DNA from: Bifidobacteriaceae bacterium
GTDB lineage: Bacteria; Actinomycetota; Actinomycetes; Actinomycetales; WQXJ01
Reading direction: 5' to 3'
Length of the DNA stretch: 9,254 nt
NCBI GenBank assembly: GCA_031265345.1
Contig: JAISCU010000194.1
Span: forward strand, 1-9,254
Part shown: piece after piece, positions 1 to 7,073 of the stretch
Position numbering within the stretch: the stretch's first letter is position 1
How the letters are laid out: every line of letters starts with the position of its first letter
Notes under the pieces: model-generated
The model's database searches: none
Seen by the model: the letters and a program-made list of their open reading frames with translations, nothing else
What the model was told of the DNA's origin: nothing
Program-made: the position numbers and the translations under genes

Positions 1-78
1 GCGAAGTTCCCCGTCAAGCGGCCGCCCGCCGAGCCGCCGGCGCCCCCGGACTGGACCGTCCGGCTGCGCTCACCCTAA
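1..78 (+). CDS. 3' end of an upstream gene (partial, unknown product)
   Basis: Frame 1 is open from the window edge to a TAA at 76-78 and encodes 25 residues, ending DWTVRLRSP. It is rich in proline, and 24 of its 25 codons end in G or C, as expected of real coding sequence in a high-GC actinobacterium. The stop lies 76 bases before the start of the large secreted protein gene. No domain is recognisable in so short a tail, so the product is unknown. The call rests on codon bias and an open frame; a chance open frame of this size is possible. Confidence 0.5.
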   Translation, partial: AKFPVKRPPAEPPAPPDWTVRLRSP

Positions 79-142
79 CTTAACGGTATTGGGCTTTGGG
101 CCCAGGGGGCGGGTTGCGGTTGCCATGTTTTTCTGAGCCCAT

Positions 143-147
143 AGGAG
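143..147 (+). promoter_or_regulatory. Ribosome binding site of the large secreted toxin gene
   Basis: AGGAG lies seven bases before the ATG at 155. It decides between that start and the in-frame ATG at 212, which has no Shine-Dalgarno sequence in front of it and would remove the first 19 residues while keeping the signal peptide core. Confidence 0.65.
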
Positions 148-154
148 TGCCCTC

Positions 155-3100
155 ATGAACCTCCCATTCCTCGACCTTCTTTCCCGTTCTGGCCGCCATG
201 GCCGTCCTGTGATGAAGAGCCGAACTACGAGTGCCTTGTTGGCCGGCGGCGTCGCCGGGGTGTTGGCGTTCACGCTGATGCCCGCTCAGTCGCCGTCGCT
301 GGCGGCGGGCAAACCGGAAGCGTTCGACCAGGGGCGTGGTTGCACCATCTTCGGCACGACTGCCGGGGATGTGTTGAAGGGCACCGACGGGGATGATGTG
401 ATCTGCGGCGGTGGGGGCGGCGACACCATCAAAGCGGGCGCCGGCAACGACATCATCTACGGGGACGACGGCGGCGACACTATCTACGGCGGCCCCGGCG
501 ACGACGTGATCTACGGCGGGGCTGGCGGGGACACGATTCGAGGCGAGGACGGTGCCGACCAGATCGAGGCCGGTGACGGCGGGGACACGGTCCACGCTGG
601 GCCCGGCGACGATGTGATCTGGGGCGGCGCAGGCGGTGACACCCTGTGGGGCGAGGACGGCGCCGACTGGGTCTATGGGGAGGCGGGCGCTGACACGGTG
701 CGCGGCGGCGCCGGGGACGACACGATCATCGACACCGGCAAGGCCGACACCTTGTGGGGCGACGACGGTAGTGACCGGATCGTGGCTGGTGAGGGCGCTG
801 ATTCGGTGAAGGGCAACGCCGGGGACGATCTGCTGATCGGCGGGCCCGGCAACGACTCGCACTACGGGGACGCGGGCTGGGACCGGTGCGCGGGCGGGAC
901 CGGGGTCAACGCCTACTACTCCTGCGAGGTGAAACTCACCCCGGCTGATCTGGGCGGCGTGGACGGCGACGTCGACGGCGACGGCATGCCGGACCTGGCC
1001 GAGATCCGGGCCGGCAGCGACCCGCTGCGACGGGACACCGACGGCGACGGCATCGACGACGCGGCCGAATTCGACATGGGCACGTGGCCGACCGAGGCCG
1101 ACTCGGACGGCGACGGTGTCGGGGACCTTGACGAGGATGTGGATGGCGACGGCCTGACCAGCCGCGAGGAGCTGGCCGCCGGTACAAGCGGCATCAAGGC
1201 CGACACGGACGGCGACGGCGTGGGGGATGGCGACGAACTGGCTGCCGGATTGGATCCGTTGAATCCGGATTCTGATGGTGATGGGTTGTCTGATGGGGTG
1301 GAGCCTCGGGTGGGCGCTGATCCGGCGCGGTTCGACACCGACGGGGACGGCATCGGCGACGGCGAGGACACGTTCACGGTCACGTTGGAGTTGGCGGAGC
1401 CGACCGCGCGGCTGGTGGCGACGGGGTTGGCCGTGGGGCTGTTGGAGACCCGCATGGTGCCCTCGGGTGACCTGCGGTTGACGGAATTGCCGGGCCAGCG
1501 CTCCCCGCCGGTCGAGGTCGAAGCGCCGGAGGGCGTGACGGGCGTGTTGACGGTGTGGTTCGACACGGCGGGATTGACGCCGGCGGACGAGGTGGCGCTG
1601 CTGCATTACGACACCGAAGAGGACATGTTGGACGTGCCCGCGGGCCAGGTGGTCGATTGGGCGGCGGGGACGGTCACGGCCGAGGTGAGCGAGTTCTCGC
1701 CGTTCGTGGTGGTGGACGTGGCGGAGTTTGCGGCGATCTGGAAGGCCGAACTCGGGCTGGGCGGCTCCGTGGGCGGTTTCACCCGCGAGCCGACCGACGT
1801 GATGCTGGTGCTCGACAGTTCCGGGTCGATGCTGGACAACGATCCCGGGCGGCTCCGTGTCACGGCTGCGAGCCTGCTGATCGATGCGCTCAAGGACGGC
1901 GACCGGGTGGGCGTGGTCGACTTCGACCAGACCGCGCGGCTGTTGCAGCCGTTGTCGGATGACTTTCAAGCCGCTAAGAGTGCGCTGGCCCGGGTGCGCG
2001 CGAACGGCGGGACGAATCTGTCCGCACCGATGAGCCTTGCACTGTCGCGCCTTGACTCGATCGATTGGAAGGGCAGCAAGCGGGCCATCGTGCTGCTCAC
2101 CGACGGCGTGGGCTCCTACGACAAGGTGTTGACCCAGTGGGCGAAAGAACGCGGGATCGTGGTGTACACGGTCGGTCTGGGGCGCGCGACCGACGAGGCT
2201 TTGCTGGATGAGATCGCTTCGCAGACGGGCGGGAAGTTCTTCCTGGCCGACTCGGCGGACGACCTGGTGGGGATCTTCCGCGACGAGATCGCCGGCGAGG
2301 TCGACACCGACGGCGACGGGCTGGCCGATGCCGCCGAGTCCGGCGGCATGCGCACCTCCACCGGCAGGGTGTACCTCACCGACCCGGACGATCCCGACTC
2401 GGACGGCGACGGGCTCGAGGATGGCGCCGAGATGGGCTACACGCCCTCTCGCGGCCACGCCTTCGGCCGCGGCACCGCTTACCAGGTCAAGTCCGACCCG
2501 CGTCGCCAGGACACCGACTACGACGGGGTGGGCGACTGGATCGAGGTGGCTGACTACCTGTTCCCGTGGGATGCGGATAACGACCATGACGGCGCGACTG
2601 GTGGCGAGGAATGGGACGCGGGCAGCACGGAATTGTATTGGAACACCGACGGCGATGACCTGGACGATAAGCAGGAGATAGATCTTTTCAATTCCGACGA
2701 GAGCCGTGACCCGACTGTCGCCGAAGTGGTGTATGACAACTGGCAGATCGCCGACATGGTCTTGCGGGGAGCCGTGTGCGGGGACATCGAAGCTGACCCC
2801 GAGGACTGGAAATTCTGCTCATGCACCGGATGGCCGTACATAGCCGGTGTGATCGTGGGCTCCATCGCATTCGTGACCCCGGCGGACTTACGCGACCTGG
2901 GTGCGAATATCCTCAAGGGCGATGTCGGGATGACCGCCTGGTCGATGGCCGCGTTCCTCCCCGCCATCGGCGACAGCGCCAAGGCGATGAAGCAGGTCTC
3001 TGACGCCTTGGAAGAGGTCGCTGACGTGATCAGAAAGAGGAAGGGAGTCCCAACCGGATCAATCGACCCGGTCGACATAGCCCGAGTCATCGGCACTCGT

Positions 3101-3727
3101 GCTGGCGGCTGGCTTCCCAAACCGCTAGCCATCAAGATGCTCGACACGATCGGGGATGGGGCCATAACACGGTCGCTGGAAAAGTACGGGGCCAAGGGAT
3201 TGGATGAGGACTTGGTCCTGCGCATGGCCAGGAGGGGCTTCATCCCCCAGCACATCGAAGAGATGCTCGGCACCGCGCTAGAGCTCCGCCACGCACCAAA
3301 GAGAGGTTACCGATTGGAGAGCGAGTGGCGGAACGAATATGTTCTTAAGGAAGTGGTCCCCGACGGGCAGAAGACTGAGCGGGCGATCACAACGCCACCG
3401 GCTGAGTACTTCAAAGACGGCAACAGGGTCCAGGACCGGCGGCTGCTCGACGTTGAGGAGCGCGACCCGACCAAGCCCGCGTACGAGTTGAAGAGGGGGA
3501 AAGTCACTCTGGACAGCGGTTGCAACGAGATGCAGATGAGAGTCGACGGCGCGTTTCGACGGGCGAGGGAGGCGGGCGAGCCGGGCTTCGCGGCCAAGGA
3601 CGTCGAGTTTAATGGGATCATCCGTATGTTCTTTCCCGACCAAAAGCGGGGCGGTATTGTCGGTCCGGACCCGAAGGTGCTGGCCATGTTGAAGGAGGAG
3701 GGTCTTGACTACATCGTCTATCTCTGA
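155..3727 (+). CDS. Secreted RTX/TSP3-repeat and VWA polymorphic toxin with C-terminal PD-(D/E)XK-like nuclease domain
   Basis: This 1190-residue protein looks like a modular secreted toxin. Seen in order: a Sec-type signal (hydrophobic core about 25-43, likely cut near 50); Cys63 and Cys84; 20 back-to-back GGxGxDxux-type nonapeptides (67-246); a first DxDGDGxxD block (about 270-405); a beta-rich stretch ending EFSPFVVV (about 455-520); a VWA domain (about 547-710) with MIDAS residues D554, S556, S558, T620 and D650; a second DxDGDG block (717-841); a hydrophobic pre-toxin-like segment with PAIGDSAKAM (about 893-945); and a C-terminal domain (about 1050-1190) with D1099 and E1111-x-K1113, matching the PD-(D/E)XK nuclease pattern. 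RTX and type 3 thrombospondin-like repeats bind calcium, so folding outside the cell is expected. There is no LPXTG anchor and no obvious protease domain. The next gene overlaps its end and is its probable immunity gene. The nuclease call rests on motifs only; an adhesin with a divergent tail is the alternative. Confidence 0.8.
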   Translation: MNLPFLDLLSRSGRHGRPVMKSRTTSALLAGGVAGVLAFTLMPAQSPSLAAGKPEAFDQGRGCTIFGTTAGDVLKGTDGDDVICGGGGGDTIKAGAGNDIIYGDDGGDTIYGGPGDDVIYGGAGGDTIRGEDGADQIEAGDGGDTVHAGPGDDVIWGGAGGDTLWGEDGADWVYGEAGADTVRGGAGDDTIIDTGKADTLWGDDGSDRIVAGEGADSVKGNAGDDLLIGGPGNDSHYGDAGWDRCAGGTGVNAYYSCEVKLTPADLGGVDGDVDGDGMPDLAEIRAGSDPLRRDTDGDGIDDAAEFDMGTWPTEADSDGDGVGDLDEDVDGDGLTSREELAAGTSGIKADTDGDGVGDGDELAAGLDPLNPDSDGDGLSDGVEPRVGADPARFDTDGDGIGDGEDTFTVTLELAEPTARLVATGLAVGLLETRMVPSGDLRLTELPGQRSPPVEVEAPEGVTGVLTVWFDTAGLTPADEVALLHYDTEEDMLDVPAGQVVDWAAGTVTAEVSEFSPFVVVDVAEFAAIWKAELGLGGSVGGFTREPTDVMLVLDSSGSMLDNDPGRLRVTAASLLIDALKDGDRVGVVDFDQTARLLQPLSDDFQAAKSALARVRANGGTNLSAPMSLALSRLDSIDWKGSKRAIVLLTDGVGSYDKVLTQWAKERGIVVYTVGLGRATDEALLDEIASQTGGKFFLADSADDLVGIFRDEIAGEVDTDGDGLADAAESGGMRTSTGRVYLTDPDDPDSDGDGLEDGAEMGYTPSRGHAFGRGTAYQVKSDPRRQDTDYDGVGDWIEVADYLFPWDADNDHDGATGGEEWDAGSTELYWNTDGDDLDDKQEIDLFNSDESRDPTVAEVVYDNWQIADMVLRGAVCGDIEADPEDWKFCSCTGWPYIAGVIVGSIAFVTPADLRDLGANILKGDVGMTAWSMAAFLPAIGDSAKAMKQVSDALEEVADVIRKRKGVPTGSIDPVDIARVIGTRAGGWLPKPLAIKMLDTIGDGAITRSLEKYGAKGLDEDLVLRMARRGFIPQHIEEMLGTALELRHAPKRGYRLESEWRNEYVLKEVVPDGQKTERAITTPPAEYFKDGNRVQDRRLLDVEERDPTKPAYELKRGKVTLDSGCNEMQMRVDGAFRRAREAGEPGFAAKDVEFNGIIRMFFPDQKRGGIVGPDPKVLAMLKEEGLDYIVYL
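3691..3700 (+). promoter_or_regulatory. Ribosome binding site inside the toxin gene for a TTG start
   Basis: GAAGGAGGAG sits within the last codons of the toxin gene, four bases before a TTG at 3705. It supports the unusual TTG start of the first immunity-like gene over the in-frame ATG at 3771. The conserved WDN motif shared with the downstream paralog also lies before 3771. Confidence 0.7.
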
Positions 3728-4478
3728 GGCCGGCAGCCCGCAGAGCTTCTGGGACAACGACGAGAAGGGGATGACCAGGAAGTGGTTCGCGGTCCAGGAC
3801 CAGTTGTTCGAGCGGTTGATGTCGCAGGTGCCGGTGTGCCGGTCGGGGTTGCGGGAGATGGCGGCGGCGGATGGCGGCCCTGTGCTGGATTTGTCGGTGG
3901 GGTCGTTGGAGCCGTTGTCGGTGTGGGCTACGGAGTGGGCGAGGCGCGAGCCGGACGACGGCGAGGATTGGCTGCCGGTCTCGTTCAACCAGAGGAACAC
4001 GAAGCGGTACGTCGACTGGGACGTGCTGCGGCGGGGGGTGCCGTTGAAGTTCCGGACTCGGAATTTGTCGCCGCAGGCTGCGCGCATGCGTCAGCGGATC
4101 GAGGTGTACCTGGGCGATGTGATGATGGGGTTGGTGGAGGGCTCGCGGTGGGTGTGCTGGCGCGGCGAGACGGTCGTCTCGCGCCAGGCCGGGTATGCCG
4201 TGGTCGATGTGGGCAACCCGGAGTGGCCGTTCAATGCGGGCTACGCTGCCGGTTACGCTTTCATGCCCGGCTATGGTGCGTTCTACGATCCGTCGAACCC
4301 GGACTATGTGCCGCCGGAGCCGCGGGGGATGGCCGATTTCGTCGAGCTTGTCCTGGAGCGGTTGGGCCAGCGGCGGGAGAAGGGCCTGGGGCCGGTGTTC
4401 CAGGCCGCGCCGACCGGTCCGGAGGCGGCGGCGGGCCGTAGGCCGTACGCGGGCCGCCGGGGGATAAGGGAGAAGTGA
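3705..4478 (+). CDS. Putative immunity protein 1, overlapping the toxin gene
   Basis: A 257-residue soluble protein with no signal peptide or membrane segment, so probably cytosolic. It starts at TTG 3705 with a strong Shine-Dalgarno sequence and overlaps the last 23 bases of the toxin gene, which implies translational coupling. It is clearly homologous to the gene at 4582: both share WDN near the N-terminus, a W-AVQD-LF-R motif (residues 27-37), GGPVLD-S-GSL (57-68), GS-WVCWR (146-153), D-SNPDYxP (195-203) and FQAAPTG (232-238). I do not recognise the family. The immunity role is inferred from position directly after a polymorphic toxin whose tail resembles a nuclease, and from tandem duplication, which is common for immunity genes. 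The expected function is to bind and block the toxin tail in the producing cell. It could also be an unrelated paralogous family. Confidence 0.7.
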   Translation: MTTSSISEAGSPQSFWDNDEKGMTRKWFAVQDQLFERLMSQVPVCRSGLREMAAADGGPVLDLSVGSLEPLSVWATEWARREPDDGEDWLPVSFNQRNTKRYVDWDVLRRGVPLKFRTRNLSPQAARMRQRIEVYLGDVMMGLVEGSRWVCWRGETVVSRQAGYAVVDVGNPEWPFNAGYAAGYAFMPGYGAFYDPSNPDYVPPEPRGMADFVELVLERLGQRREKGLGPVFQAAPTGPEAAAGRRPYAGRRGIREK

Positions 4479-4480
4479 CC

Positions 4481-4568
4481 GTGACGCTTGCGGGTGGCCC
4501 GCAGGACTTTCGGGAGTGCCATGAGGAGGTGCCAATGCGGAAGTGGCGAGCGGCGCGGGTACCTGTGA
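4481..4568 (+). pseudogene. Internally deleted immunity-gene remnant
   Basis: The gap between the two intact paralogs is the scar of a third copy. From GTG 4481, preceded by AGGGAGAAG, the frame reads AGGPQDFRECHEEVPMRKW, which lines up with AGSPQSFWDNDEKGMTRKW of the upstream gene; the DNA also matches (GCCCGCAG, then CTT or TTT followed by GGGA, and GGAAGTGG). Right after this, 4545-4568 reads, in another frame, GERRGYL-stop, identical to the C-terminus of the downstream paralog. About 20 N-terminal codons are therefore joined to the last 7 codons and stop, with the middle (roughly 700 bases) missing. Read from the GTG, a 32-residue frame ends at 4579; it is unlikely to be functional. Confidence 0.65.
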
Positions 4569-4581
4569 CGAGGACCTGAAG

Positions 4582-5349
4582 ATGGCGACCAAGGCTGAGG
4601 TCGCGCGGGCGGCCGCGGAGGCGGGGAATCCGTGGGACAACCCGTACCACTTGGGCACGCGGGGCTATTGGGCTGTGCAGGACGCCTTGTTCGACCGGTT
4701 CGTGGCGACCCACGACCGGTGCGTGGCGGAGTTGCAGGAGCTGGTGGCGGGGACGGGCGGCCCGGTGTTGGACGGCTCGCCGGGGTCGTTGGCGCTGTTG
4801 GACGACTGGTCGAGGGTCCCGGTGAAGGCGGGCGCCGGCTGGGACGACGGCGCGGACTGGCAACCTGCGTGGACCGGGGTGGCCCCCGATTACGAGCCTT
4901 GGCCGGGGGCCATGAGCAACCTGCAGTATCTGCGGTTGGAGGGCCGGGTGGCGTTCTACTTCGCGGACGTGGTGATCTCGCGACTGCCGGGCTCGAAGTG
5001 GGTTTGTTGGCGGGACAAGGAGTTCAACCTGAATCGGACGGGGGAGTTCCTGGTCGACCTGGGCACGTTCCCGACCCCGTGCGACCCGTTGGGCACCGCG
5101 GCGAGTTCGATCCGGGGAGTGTGGCGGACTCTGTTGGATCCGTCGGACCCGGAGTACCGGCCGGACAAGGAGGTCACCCTCCCCGGCAAGTTCGAGTTCG
5201 AAATCTGGCTTCGCGCGAACAAGCTGGCGGAGGACGGCGAGCTGGATTTCCAGGCGGCGCCGACTGGGGACGAGGCCGGGGTGAACCGTGGCCCGTACAA
5301 GGGCAGCCGGATCAAGGCGAAGATCGGCGAGCGCCGCGGGTACCTGTGA
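4582..5349 (+). CDS. Putative immunity protein 2 (paralog of immunity protein 1)
   Basis: A 255-residue soluble protein homologous over its length to the gene at 3705. Shared blocks include NPWDN (16-20), YWAVQDALFDRF (29-40), GGPVLDGSPGSL (59-70), GSKWVCWR (137-144), DPSDPEYRP (186-194) and DFQAAPTG (222-229). The C-terminus GERRGYL is repeated in the scar upstream. I chose ATG 4582, which has GAGGA seven bases upstream. A GTG at 4543 would add 13 residues, but that stretch overlaps the remnant of the older copy, so it is unlikely to be native protein. The protein diverges strongly from its sister in the middle (about 80-115) and at 160-185, as expected if the two recognise different toxin tails. 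The family is not recognised. The role is inferred from context; it may be an orphan immunity gene for a toxin tail no longer present here. Confidence 0.7.
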   Translation: MATKAEVARAAAEAGNPWDNPYHLGTRGYWAVQDALFDRFVATHDRCVAELQELVAGTGGPVLDGSPGSLALLDDWSRVPVKAGAGWDDGADWQPAWTGVAPDYEPWPGAMSNLQYLRLEGRVAFYFADVVISRLPGSKWVCWRDKEFNLNRTGEFLVDLGTFPTPCDPLGTAASSIRGVWRTLLDPSDPEYRPDKEVTLPGKFEFEIWLRANKLAEDGELDFQAAPTGDEAGVNRGPYKGSRIKAKIGERRGYL

Positions 5350-5410
5350 CGAGGCGATGAGGTCGCGACCAAGGCCGAGATCGCGCGGCTGGCGGCCCAC
5401 CAGGCGGGAC
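5326..5410 (+). repeat. Direct repeat of the immunity-gene junction (copy of 4545-4628)
   Basis: The end of the second paralog plus its downstream sequence repeats the junction that precedes that gene, 781 bases earlier. The first 29 bases (GGCGAGCG, then GGGTACCTGTGACGAGG) differ at one position. After a one-base length difference the match continues through GCGACCAAGGC and CGCGCGG. This is the footprint of a tandem duplication or of recombination between immunity cassettes. Confidence 0.75.
5362..5410 (+). pseudogene. N-terminal stub of a further immunity paralog
   Basis: Just after the intact second paralog, the sequence encodes VATKAEIARLAAHQAG, matching MATKAEVARAAAEAG at the start of that paralog. 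The start codon position reads GTC instead of ATG. Similarity fades after about 5410, and the frame continues without recognisable family motifs to a TGA at 5479-5481. A nearby ATG at 5358 is in a different frame. I read this as the remains of a third or fourth tandem copy, truncated by deletion. Confidence 0.65.
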
Positions 5411-5550
5411 GCCAGCGCTGCCTGCCGGCACCGGCCACGCGGCATCGTCCGTGCCCAAACACGGGCCTGCCTCGGTACTGAGATTCGTTTCATACACGCC
5501 GATAGACGCCCCGCGATGACAGCCAGAATCTCGCCTCTTGGGCACGGAAT

Positions 5551-5635
5551 GGGGACGGACCCGTTATCCACAGGGTCTGATCTGCGGAGACATGCGCTGA
5601 ACCGCCCAAGGCGGGCACGAAAAGGTACCGTCCCC
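5551..5635. repeat. Inverted GGGGACGG / CCGTCCCC pair in the convergent gap
   Basis: GGGGACGG at 5551-5558 is the reverse complement of CCGTCCCC at 5628-5635, which is the core of the 33-bp repeat. The same core recurs at 5661-5668. The arms lie between two convergent genes and could form a long-loop hairpin, acting as a transcription barrier or as part of a REP-like element. No T-run is present, so a classic terminator is not supported. Confidence 0.4.
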
Positions 5636-5671
5636 GCGCCAAGGCGAGCACGAAAAGGTACCGTCCCCGCG
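5606..5671. repeat. 33-bp tandem direct repeat, two copies
   Basis: Two adjacent 33-base units (5606-5638 and 5639-5671) differ only at GCGGGCACG versus GCGAGCACG. Each carries AAAAGGTACCGTCCCC with a GGTACC palindrome. The second unit ends at the stop codon of the - strand gene, and CTAAG just beyond resembles the start of a third unit. The look is REP-like; no transposase lies nearby. Confidence 0.85.
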
Positions 5672-6079
5672 CTAAGAGGTGGGGGGGCGGCCTCGGCGCG
5701 GCATCGGACCGGGATTGGTCGGTGCCCGGCCGGCCGTCTCCAACGAGCGGCGGAGCAGGAACTCGATCTGGGCGTTGACGGACCTGAGGTCGTCGCGAGC
5801 CCACCGGGCGATGGCCTCGTAGACGGGCTCGTTCAGGCGCAGGAGCACCGACTTGCGACTAGCGGCGGGGGGGCGCGACGGTGCCGCGCTCGACCCATCG
5901 GACGCCGCCATGTCCAATGCCGACACGCTCGCCGCGTCCGGGAGGGGTTCCCTGGCCGCCGCGCCCGGCGGCCCAGCCTTCGCCCCCGCGCCGATTCCGG
6001 CCGTGCTCGCCCCCCGCGACGCGCCGACCGCGCCATCTCTCGCAGCGGCGGCCCCCGCCAGGTCGCCCTGGCCGGACAT
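5672..6079 (-). CDS. Arc-type ribbon-helix-helix DNA-binding protein
   Basis: A 135-residue protein. The first 72 residues or so are Ala/Gly/Ser-rich and probably disordered. Residues 75-116 form a ribbon-helix-helix unit: strand KSVLLRLNE, helix A PVYEAIARWARDD, then the SVNAQIEFLLRRSLE helix B typical of Arc-family proteins, where the strand pair of a dimer reads the DNA major groove. The tail is Pro/Arg-rich. The start is ATG 6079, whose A is the last base of the upstream gene's TGA, so the two are translationally coupled. The open frame extends far upstream inside the SPFH gene, but that part is an out-of-frame shadow. As a small DNA-binding protein in a two-gene operon whose promoter has a 16-bp palindrome over the -10 box, it is the natural candidate autoregulator; this is inference. 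No toxin partner of a known family is present. Confidence 0.8.
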   Translation of the reverse strand: MSGQGDLAGAAAARDGAVGASRGASTAGIGAGAKAGPPGAAAREPLPDAASVSALDMAASDGSSAAPSRPPAASRKSVLLRLNEPVYEAIARWARDDLRSVNAQIEFLLRRSLETAGRAPTNPGPMPRRGRPPTS

Positions 6080-7035
6080 CAGGTGTAGAGCGACCCGGTG
6101 TTGATGACCGGGTTGGCCGGTTGGTCGGCGGTGAGGACCACCAGCAGGTTGGAGACCATGGCCGCGCGGCGTTCGTCGTCCAAGTGTACGGTGCCATCCT
6201 CCTCCAACTGGGACAGGGCCTGGTGCACCACCGAGACCGCGCCCTCGACTATCTTCTCCCGCGCGGCGATGATCGCCCCGGCTTGCTGGCGCCGCAGCAT
6301 CGCCTCCGCGATCTCGGGCGCGTAGGACAGTTTCGATATGCGCACCTCGATGATCGCCACCCCGGCGATGGCCACCCGCTCGGCCACTTCCCGCGCCAGT
6401 TCCGCCGAGACCTCGCCCGTCGAGCCGCGCAACGTGACCGCGCCGTCGGGGCCGTCGTAGGGGCGCGACATGACGACGTGCCGGAGCGCCGCCTCGGACT
6501 GGACGGCCACGAACTCGTCGTAGTCCTCGACCGCGAAGCTGGCCTGGGCGGTGTCCGCGACCTGCCAAACCACGATGGCGGCCACTTTGACCGGGTTGCC
6601 GTCCGCGTCGTTGACCTTGAGTTCGTTGGTCTCGAAGTTGCGCACCCGGATGGAGACCAGTTGCCGGGACACCAGCGGCACCGACAGCCACAGTCCCGGC
6701 TCGCGGATCGTTCCCACGTAGTTCCCGAAGAACACCAGCACGCGGGTGCTGCCCGGCCACACTATCGACAGCCCCGTCCCCATGATGGAGGCGATCAGGA
6801 GCACCACTATTCCGCCGATCAACGGCACCATCGCGGGGTGATCCGGGTCCGGCAGGACCGAGACCAGGCAGAGCGCGATGCCGCCCCCAATCAACACCAC
6901 CAGCAGCAGCACGTCCACAAGGCCCGGCAGCGTCCAGGCCGGGCGTTCGTGGATTCGGCTTGAGGCTCCGTCGAGGGCTCCTTCTTGGGCCGGGTCTTCA
7001 TTGGACGATGCCGTCACCACAGTTGACGTTGACAT
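6079..7035 (-). CDS. SPFH/Band 7 domain membrane protein
   Basis: A 318-residue protein with an acidic N-terminal tail, two hydrophobic segments (about 37-61 and 69-92), then an SPFH/Band 7 domain (about 93-270). The domain shows the usual entry [17 protein letters not shown], a core with [30 protein letters not shown], and the helical region [45 protein letters not shown]. Family members (stomatin, prohibitin, flotillin and their bacterial relatives) assemble into membrane-associated oligomers that organise membrane domains or regulate proteases and channels; the precise role here is unknown. The start at ATG 7035 is backed by GGGAGG five bases upstream; an ATG at 7059 lies inside the operator palindrome and is less likely. 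It is the first gene of an operon with the RHH gene. It lacks an adjacent NfeD-like partner. Confidence 0.88.
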   Translation of the reverse strand: MSTSTVVTASSNEDPAQEGALDGASSRIHERPAWTLPGLVDVLLLVVLIGGGIALCLVSVLPDPDHPAMVPLIGGIVVLLIASIMGTGLSIVWPGSTRVLVFFGNYVGTIREPGLWLSVPLVSRQLVSIRVRNFETNELKVNDADGNPVKVAAIVVWQVADTAQASFAVEDYDEFVAVQSEAALRHVVMSRPYDGPDGAVTLRGSTGEVSAELAREVAERVAIAGVAIIEVRISKLSYAPEIAEAMLRRQQAGAIIAAREKIVEGAVSVVHQALSQLEEDGTVHLDDERRAAMVSNLLVVLTADQPANPVINTGSLYT

Positions 7036-7057
7036 ATCGGCCTCCCTTTCGTATAGC

Positions 7058-7073
7058 AAAGTGATATCACTTT
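7058..7073. promoter_or_regulatory. 16-bp palindromic operator of the SPFH-RHH operon
   Basis: AAAGTGATATCACTTT is a perfect palindrome and a short AT-rich island in GC-rich surroundings. It covers five of the six bases of the -10 box of the inferred promoter and lies 22 bases before the SPFH start codon, where a bound repressor would block transcription. The likely ligand is the RHH protein encoded second in the operon, which would give negative autoregulation. Confidence 0.75.

Noticed and set aside
80..2587. 835-residue open frame antisense to the toxin gene
   Set aside because: It is a shadow of the repetitive, GC-rich toxin coding sequence. Its V/A/H/R/G-rich composition mirrors the Gly-Asp repeats, and no domain is recognisable. 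The + strand frame has a signal peptide, VWA motif and ribosome binding site.
4543..4581. Extension of the second immunity gene to GTG 4543
   Set aside because: The added 13 residues lie over the deleted-copy remnant in a different frame, while ATG 4582 has a well-spaced GAGGA.
5564..5572. TTATCCACA, an exact match to the DnaA-box consensus
   Set aside because: A single box in a convergent gap, with no second box, AT-rich unwinding element or dnaA/dnaN genes nearby. A chance match is likely.
5606..5671. Possible CRISPR array from the 33-bp repeat
   Set aside because: The units abut with no spacers, there are only two copies, and no cas genes are present.
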